Below, in pieces: positions 7,638 to 10,958 of a stretch of DNA of 10,958 bases. The stretch covers positions 1 to 10,958 of the forward strand of contig CABSBA010000036.1 in NCBI GenBank assembly GCA_902475825.1, read 5' to 3'. The notes beneath the pieces are model-generated. The model was given only the letters and a program-made list of their open reading frames with translations, ran no database searches and had not been told where the DNA came from. A program made the position numbers and the translations under genes. Each line of letters opens with the position of its first letter. Position 1 is the first letter of the stretch. Source of the DNA: an uncultured Collinsella sp. Lineage in GTDB: Bacteria > Actinomycetota > Coriobacteriia > Coriobacteriales > Coriobacteriaceae.

Positions 7638-9104
7638 ATGCGTATCTACAACAGCGCTACCCATAAAAAGGAAGAGTTCCAGCCCATCGAGTCCGGCAAG
7701 GTCCGCATGTACGTGTGCGGCCCTACGGTCTACGACAACATCCACATCGGCAATGCCCGCACGTTCATCAGCTTTGACGTGATTCGTCGCTGGCTCATCG
7801 CGAGCGGCTACGAGGTCACGTTCGCCCAGAACCTCACCGATGTCGACGATAAGATCATCAAGCGCGCCAACGAGCAGGGCCGTACGGCTGCCGAGGTCGC
7901 GACGGAGTTCTCCGATAAGTTCATCGGCGTCATGCGCGCCGCCAACGTGCTCGACCCGGATGTGCGCCCCCGCGCCACCAAGGAGATCGGCCCCATGATC
8001 GCCATGATCAAGACGCTTATCGAGCAGGGCCACGCTTACGCAGCCGATAACGGCGATGTGTACTTTGCCGTGCGCAGCGATCCCAACTACGGCCAGGTCT
8101 CGGGCCGCAACATCGACGACCTTATGGTGGGCGCGCGCATCGAGGAGAACGAGGACAAGAACGACCCGCTCGACTTTGCCCTGTGGAAGGCCGCCAAGCC
8201 CGGCGAGCCCAGCTGGCCGAGCCCCTGGGGCGAGGGCCGTCCCGGCTGGCACACCGAGTGCGCCGCCATGGTGCACCGCTATCTGGGCACCCCGATCGAC
8301 ATCCACGGCGGTGGCTCCGACCTTGCCTTCCCGCATCACGAGAACGAGTGCGCCCAGGCTACCTGCGCCTGGCACCAGGGCTTCTCCAACACCTGGATGC
8401 ACACGGGCATGCTGCTGGTTGACGGCGAGAAGATGTCCAAGTCGCTCGGAAACTTCTTTACGCTGGCCGAGGTGCTCGAGCAGCACTCTGCCGCGGCTCT
8501 GCGTCTGCTGATGCTGCAGACGAGCTATCGCTCGCCGCTCGACTTCTCTTGGGAGCGCCTGGAGGGTGCCGAGAACTCGCTCACGCGTATCGCAGGTACG
8601 GTCGAGAACCTGCGCTGGGCTGCAAGCCACGCGACGGCCGACGCCGATGAGGCTGCTGCCGAGGCGTTTGCCGCCAAGGCCGCCGAGACCCGTGCCGCCT
8701 TTAAGGAGTGCATGGACGACGACTTTAACACCGCCGGTGCCATGGGTGCCGTCTTTGGCTTTGTCACCGAATGCAACCAGTATCTGGAGCAGGCGGGCGA
8801 TGCTGCCGACAAGGCCGCAGTCCTGGCTGCCGCCGATACGCTGACCGGGCTGCTCGGCACGTTTGGCGTCGAGCTTCCCGAGCCCAAGGTCGAGCTGCCG
8901 CTGGGACTGCTGGGCGTTGCCGCCGGTCTGGTTGCCTACACGGGTGACGATGTGGACGAGGCTGCTGCCAAGATTCTCGAGGCCCGTGCCGAGGCCCGTG
9001 CCGCCAAGAACTGGGATCTGGCAGACGCCATCCGCGATCAGCTCAAGGACCTGGGCCTCACCATTGAGGATACTGCCGCGGGCACTCGTATTAAAAGTCT
9101 CTAG
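7638..9104 (+). CDS. cysS: Cysteinyl-tRNA synthetase
   Basis: Class I aminoacyl-tRNA synthetase that charges tRNA-Cys, monomeric and zinc-dependent for cysteine selection. The 488-residue product has the HIGH-type motif HIGN (36-39) and KMSKS (265-269). The zinc ligands C27, C208, H233 and E237 are all present and match E. coli C28, C209, H234 and E238 with a shift of one. Around them are YVCGPTVYDNIHIGN, WHTECAAM and HGGGSDLAFPHHENEC. A helical DALR domain and the usual small C-terminal domain (DAIRDQLKDLGLTIEDT) follow; the protein is complete. Start ATG 7638 has AAGGAG (7626-7631) upstream and is 3 bases after the ispF stop. A 143-base gap with a large RNA hairpin follows before rlmB. Confidence 0.97.
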   Translation: MRIYNSATHKKEEFQPIESGKVRMYVCGPTVYDNIHIGNARTFISFDVIRRWLIASGYEVTFAQNLTDVDDKIIKRANEQGRTAAEVATEFSDKFIGVMRAANVLDPDVRPRATKEIGPMIAMIKTLIEQGHAYAADNGDVYFAVRSDPNYGQVSGRNIDDLMVGARIEENEDKNDPLDFALWKAAKPGEPSWPSPWGEGRPGWHTECAAMVHRYLGTPIDIHGGGSDLAFPHHENECAQATCAWHQGFSNTWMHTGMLLVDGEKMSKSLGNFFTLAEVLEQHSAAALRLLMLQTSYRSPLDFSWERLEGAENSLTRIAGTVENLRWAASHATADADEAAAEAFAAKAAETRAAFKECMDDDFNTAGAMGAVFGFVTECNQYLEQAGDAADKAAVLAAADTLTGLLGTFGVELPEPKVELPLGLLGVAAGLVAYTGDDVDEAAAKILEARAEARAAKNWDLADAIRDQLKDLGLTIEDTAAGTRIKSL

Positions 9105-9110
9105 TATTTG

Positions 9111-9213
9111 TCGACCGTTCGAGGTGCGGCAGATTGCCTTGAAAGAGGAGGGCATAGACCTGGTGGTCATGCCCGACGATTGAAAGGCAAGGTGCCGTGG
9201 CTCGGACGGTCGA
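9111..9213 (+). ncRNA. Unassigned 103-nt RNA hairpin between cysS and rlmB
   Basis: Seen directly: base 9111+k opposes base 9213-k in register for 45 steps, then one bulged A (9156), four more pairs and a UGGU loop (9161-9164). By hand this gives 40 Watson-Crick or G.U pairs and nine mismatches. The outer arm is 13 bp (TCGACCGTTCGAG, 9111-9123, with CTCGGACGGTCGA, 9201-9213); inner helices are 9126-9131/9193-9198, 9134-9140/9184-9190 and 9150-9160/9165-9174. All nine mismatches are purine-purine, including tandem G.A/A.G steps at 9141-9142, 9145-9146 and 9148-9149 against 9175-9183. The three wobbles are G.U only in the plus-strand RNA. Inference: a structured RNA in the operon transcript (processing site, cis-regulator of rlmB, or small RNA). 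No U run follows, so it is not a normal terminator. A decayed palindromic mobile repeat is the main alternative. Confidence 0.55.
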
Positions 9214-9247
9214 TTCTTGCTCGTTATCTATTTAAGGAGGTCGCATT

Positions 9248-10162
9248 ATGGCCGACAATCGCAAGCGCGCGTCTCGTGGCGGCAAGCAGGCTGCTTCTGG
9301 CTCGCGTCCGATTCGCCGCAATGATCGCGCTGCCGCTCCCAAGGGCCAGCGCGATTGCACCCAGGCCGCACGTCCGCAGCGCGATCGCAACCGCGACGCT
9401 GTCCAGGCTCCCAAGGGCGAGTTTATCGAAGGTCGCCGTGCTGCCGCCGAGGCGCTGCGTACCGGCTTTCCCGTCAAGTACGCGCTCATCGCCGAGGGCG
9501 GGGAGCGCGATGCCGCCCTGTCTCGTCTGGTCGATGACCTCAACGCCGCGGGTGTCCGCATTAAGTACGTGCCGCGTGCACAGCTCGATGCGCTGTCGAG
9601 CCATGGCGCTCACCAGGGCATTGCGCTCGAGGTTGGCAACTTCCCCTATGCCGATGTCGCCGATATCCTCGACCGCGCGGGTGACGGCCCGGCACTTGTC
9701 GTGGTGCTCGACCACGTGACCGACGACGGCAACTTTGGCGCCATTGTGCGCTCCGCCGAGGTTGTGGGCGCCGCGGGCGTCATCATTGCCAACAAGCGTG
9801 CCGCCGGCGTGACCGTGGGTAGCTACAAGACCTCTGCCGGTGCCGTCATGCACCTGCCTATCGCGCAGGTGCCCAACATCGCCCGTGCGCTCGACGACCT
9901 CAAGGCCGCTGGCTTTTGGGTGGGCGGTGCCTCCGAGCACGCCGAAGGCAGTTGCTGGGATGCTCCCTTCGAGGGCCGCGTGGCGCTCGTCATGGGCTCC
10001 GAGGGCGACGGCATCTCGCGCCTGGTGCTCGAGAAATGCGACTTTTTGACCAAGCTTCCCCAGCGTGGCATGACCGAGAGCCTCAACGTTGCCCAGGCAA
10101 CGACGGCCCTGTGCTTTGAGTGGCTGCGTCGCAACGCCGGCGAGCTCATGGGGGAGGAGTAG
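9248..10162 (+). CDS. rlmB: SpoU-family 23S rRNA 2'-O-ribose methyltransferase (RlmB/TrmH group 3)
   Basis: SAM-dependent SPOUT methyltransferase; the closest family is RlmB, which methylates the ribose of G2251 (E. coli numbering) in the 23S rRNA P loop. The 304-residue product has an N-terminal basic, low-complexity extension (about 1-57), the substrate-binding L30e-like domain (58-about 145, beginning EFIEGRRAAAEALRTG), then the knotted catalytic domain with motif 1 LDHVTDDGNFGAIVRSAE (N162, R168), motif 2 LVMGSEGDGISRLV (E252) and motif 3 TESLNVAQAT (S278, N280). A strong AAGGAGG (9234-9240) lies seven bases before ATG 9248. Position after cysS and before the YacP gene is the conserved rlmB slot. 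The target nucleotide is inferred from the family; a related tRNA or 23S methyltransferase cannot be fully excluded. Confidence 0.87.
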   Translation: MADNRKRASRGGKQAASGSRPIRRNDRAAAPKGQRDCTQAARPQRDRNRDAVQAPKGEFIEGRRAAAEALRTGFPVKYALIAEGGERDAALSRLVDDLNAAGVRIKYVPRAQLDALSSHGAHQGIALEVGNFPYADVADILDRAGDGPALVVVLDHVTDDGNFGAIVRSAEVVGAAGVIIANKRAAGVTVGSYKTSAGAVMHLPIAQVPNIARALDDLKAAGFWVGGASEHAEGSCWDAPFEGRVALVMGSEGDGISRLVLEKCDFLTKLPQRGMTESLNVAQATTALCFEWLRRNAGELMGEE

Positions 10163-10165
10163 CGC

Positions 10166-10843
10166 ATGTCCAAAAAGAACCGCGCCAAGTCCAAGGCCAA
10201 GCGCTTTGGCGAGGGCTCGGCCAAGCCGATTGTCTCGGCCGCGACCTATGGCGTGGGCGGCAATGCGTTTGCACAGGCTATCGCCGACCCAGTCTCGACG
10301 GTGCACTCCAACAAGCCCGAGCTGCTGGTGGTCGACGGCTACAACGTGATCCACTGCACGCCGCGCTACGAAAAGCTCGTGTACGACCATTCCGACGATC
10401 CGTATTCCAGCGACGTTCACGATATGGCGCGCACCGCGCTCATCAACGATGTTGCGGCGTTTGCCCAGGGCCGCTACGAGGCCGTGATCGTGTTCGACGG
10501 CGCGGGCAATATCTCCAACGAGCGCCCCAACCTGCCGGCCCGCGGCGTGCGCATCGAGTTTTCGCCGACGGGCGTCTCTGCCGATACCGTGGTGCAGAAG
10601 CTCTGCATCGAGGCACGTGAGGAGGGCCGCGCGTGCTCCGTGGTATCGAGTGACGGCACAATCCAGGCCGTCGTTATGGGCAAGGGTGTTACGCGCATCT
10701 CGAGCCGCATGCTGGTGGACGAGATCAAGCAGATCGATAACGACGTTCACGAGGCAGAGGAAGCTCCGCAGATCAAGATGACTCTGGGCAGTCGCCTGAG
10801 CCCCGATGCCCTGGCCAAGCTCAAGGCTCTTCGCGGGAGGTAG
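10166..10843 (+). CDS. rae1: YacP/Rae1-like NYN-domain ribonuclease
   Basis: Predicted metal-dependent endoribonuclease of the PIN-like NYN fold; the B. subtilis homologue Rae1 (YacP) cuts mRNA in the ribosomal A site. The 225-residue product has the acidic cluster expected of the fold: LLVVDGYNVIH (D57, N60), VIVFDGAGN (D111), GVSADTVVQKL (D140) and VVSSDGTIQ (D163), ending with SSRMLVDEI. It is longer than the roughly 170-residue B. subtilis protein: a lysine-rich N-terminal extension (about 1-48, opening MSKKNRAKSKAKRFGEG) and a C-terminal tail (about 200-225) are added. It starts 3 bases after rlmB, with GGAGGAG (10153-10159) upstream, so it should be co-transcribed. The family call is firm; A-site cleavage in this organism is inference. 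Confidence 0.85.
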   Translation: MSKKNRAKSKAKRFGEGSAKPIVSAATYGVGGNAFAQAIADPVSTVHSNKPELLVVDGYNVIHCTPRYEKLVYDHSDDPYSSDVHDMARTALINDVAAFAQGRYEAVIVFDGAGNISNERPNLPARGVRIEFSPTGVSADTVVQKLCIEAREEGRACSVVSSDGTIQAVVMGKGVTRISSRMLVDEIKQIDNDVHEAEEAPQIKMTLGSRLSPDALAKLKALRGR

Positions 10844-10844
10844 G

Positions 10845-10877
10845 GGAGTTGGCGGGCGATGCTGTCTCGCTAACTCC
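10845..10877 (+). other. 3' UTR hairpin directly after rae1
   Basis: GGAGTTGGCG (10845-10854) pairs with CGCTAACTCC (10868-10877): 10 bp including one G.U, with a 13-nt loop. It begins one base after the stop codon and has no U run, so it looks like a 3'-end stabilising hairpin ahead of the true terminator. Confidence 0.5.
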
Positions 10878-10902
10878 ATTCAGCGATGTCGATCATTCTT
10901 TC

Positions 10903-10927
10903 GAGGCGCCATGTTAGCGCCTCTTTT
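10903..10927 (+). terminator. Intrinsic terminator of the disA-rae1 operon
   Basis: GAGGCGC (10903-10909) and GCGCCTC (10917-10923) form a perfect 7-bp GC stem with a 7-nt loop, followed at once by TTTT. This is a conventional factor-independent terminator 60 bases after the rae1 stop. The remaining 31 bases of the window show no recognisable gene. Confidence 0.85.
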
Positions 10928-10958
10928 AGATAGGGTAGTCTCGCTGCTAGGGCATCGT

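Noticed and set aside
9111..9213. Long hairpin as a simple intrinsic terminator
   Set aside because: No U run follows the right arm (TTCTTGCTCG), and the structure is far longer than a terminator; rlmB follows 34 bases later.
9111..9213. Hairpin as a MITE-type mobile repeat
   Set aside because: Not excluded, but I see no target-site duplication at the ends, and all mismatches being purine-purine is better explained by plus-strand RNA structure. A genome copy count would settle it.
1..10958. tRNA, rRNA, CRISPR array, insertion sequence, prophage or defence genes
   Set aside because: No repeat-spacer pattern, transposase-like protein, tRNA-like cloverleaf or rRNA segment was seen; all large genes are recognisable housekeeping families.

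Overview
The window is a GC-rich (roughly 60% by eye), densely packed chromosomal housekeeping region. Codon use, the actinobacterial style of ClpC, RlmB and DisA, and the gene content best fit an actinomycete of the class Coriobacteriia, plausibly Collinsella or a relative. That placement is inference from protein and codon style, not a database result. I see no transposase, phage gene, CRISPR array, tRNA or rRNA.

Layout. (1) 11-2653: clpC, the AAA+ unfoldase of the ClpCP protease, closed by a hairpin terminator. (2) 2867-4324: pepD, an M20-family aminoacyl-histidine dipeptidase with its own leader. (3) 4367-5210: a convergent minus-strand unit made of mntP (Mn2+ exporter), its promoter, a yybP-ykoY-type manganese riboswitch aptamer and an intrinsic terminator before the start codon. 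A shared hairpin at 4367-4399 separates pepD and mntP. (4) 5355-10843: a tightly spaced plus-strand series disA - ispD - ispF - cysS - [structured RNA element] - rlmB - rae1/yacP, ending in tandem hairpins.

How the genes work together. DisA makes c-di-AMP. IspD and IspF perform two steps of the MEP isoprenoid pathway. CysS charges tRNA-Cys, RlmB methylates 23S rRNA, and the YacP/Rae1 protein is a predicted NYN-fold ribonuclease. The order clpC...disA-ispD-ispF...cysS...rlmB-yacP matches the well-known Bacillus subtilis block. Here pepD and mntP lie between clpC and disA, radA is not in that slot, and no mrnC lies between cysS and rlmB.

The most unusual item is in the place of mrnC. Positions 9111-9213 fold into one 103-nt hairpin, in register along nearly its whole length, in which every mismatch is purine-purine, including three tandem G.A/A.G steps. 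This looks like a selected plus-strand RNA structure that I cannot assign to a known family. The other protein genes are ordinary and intact.
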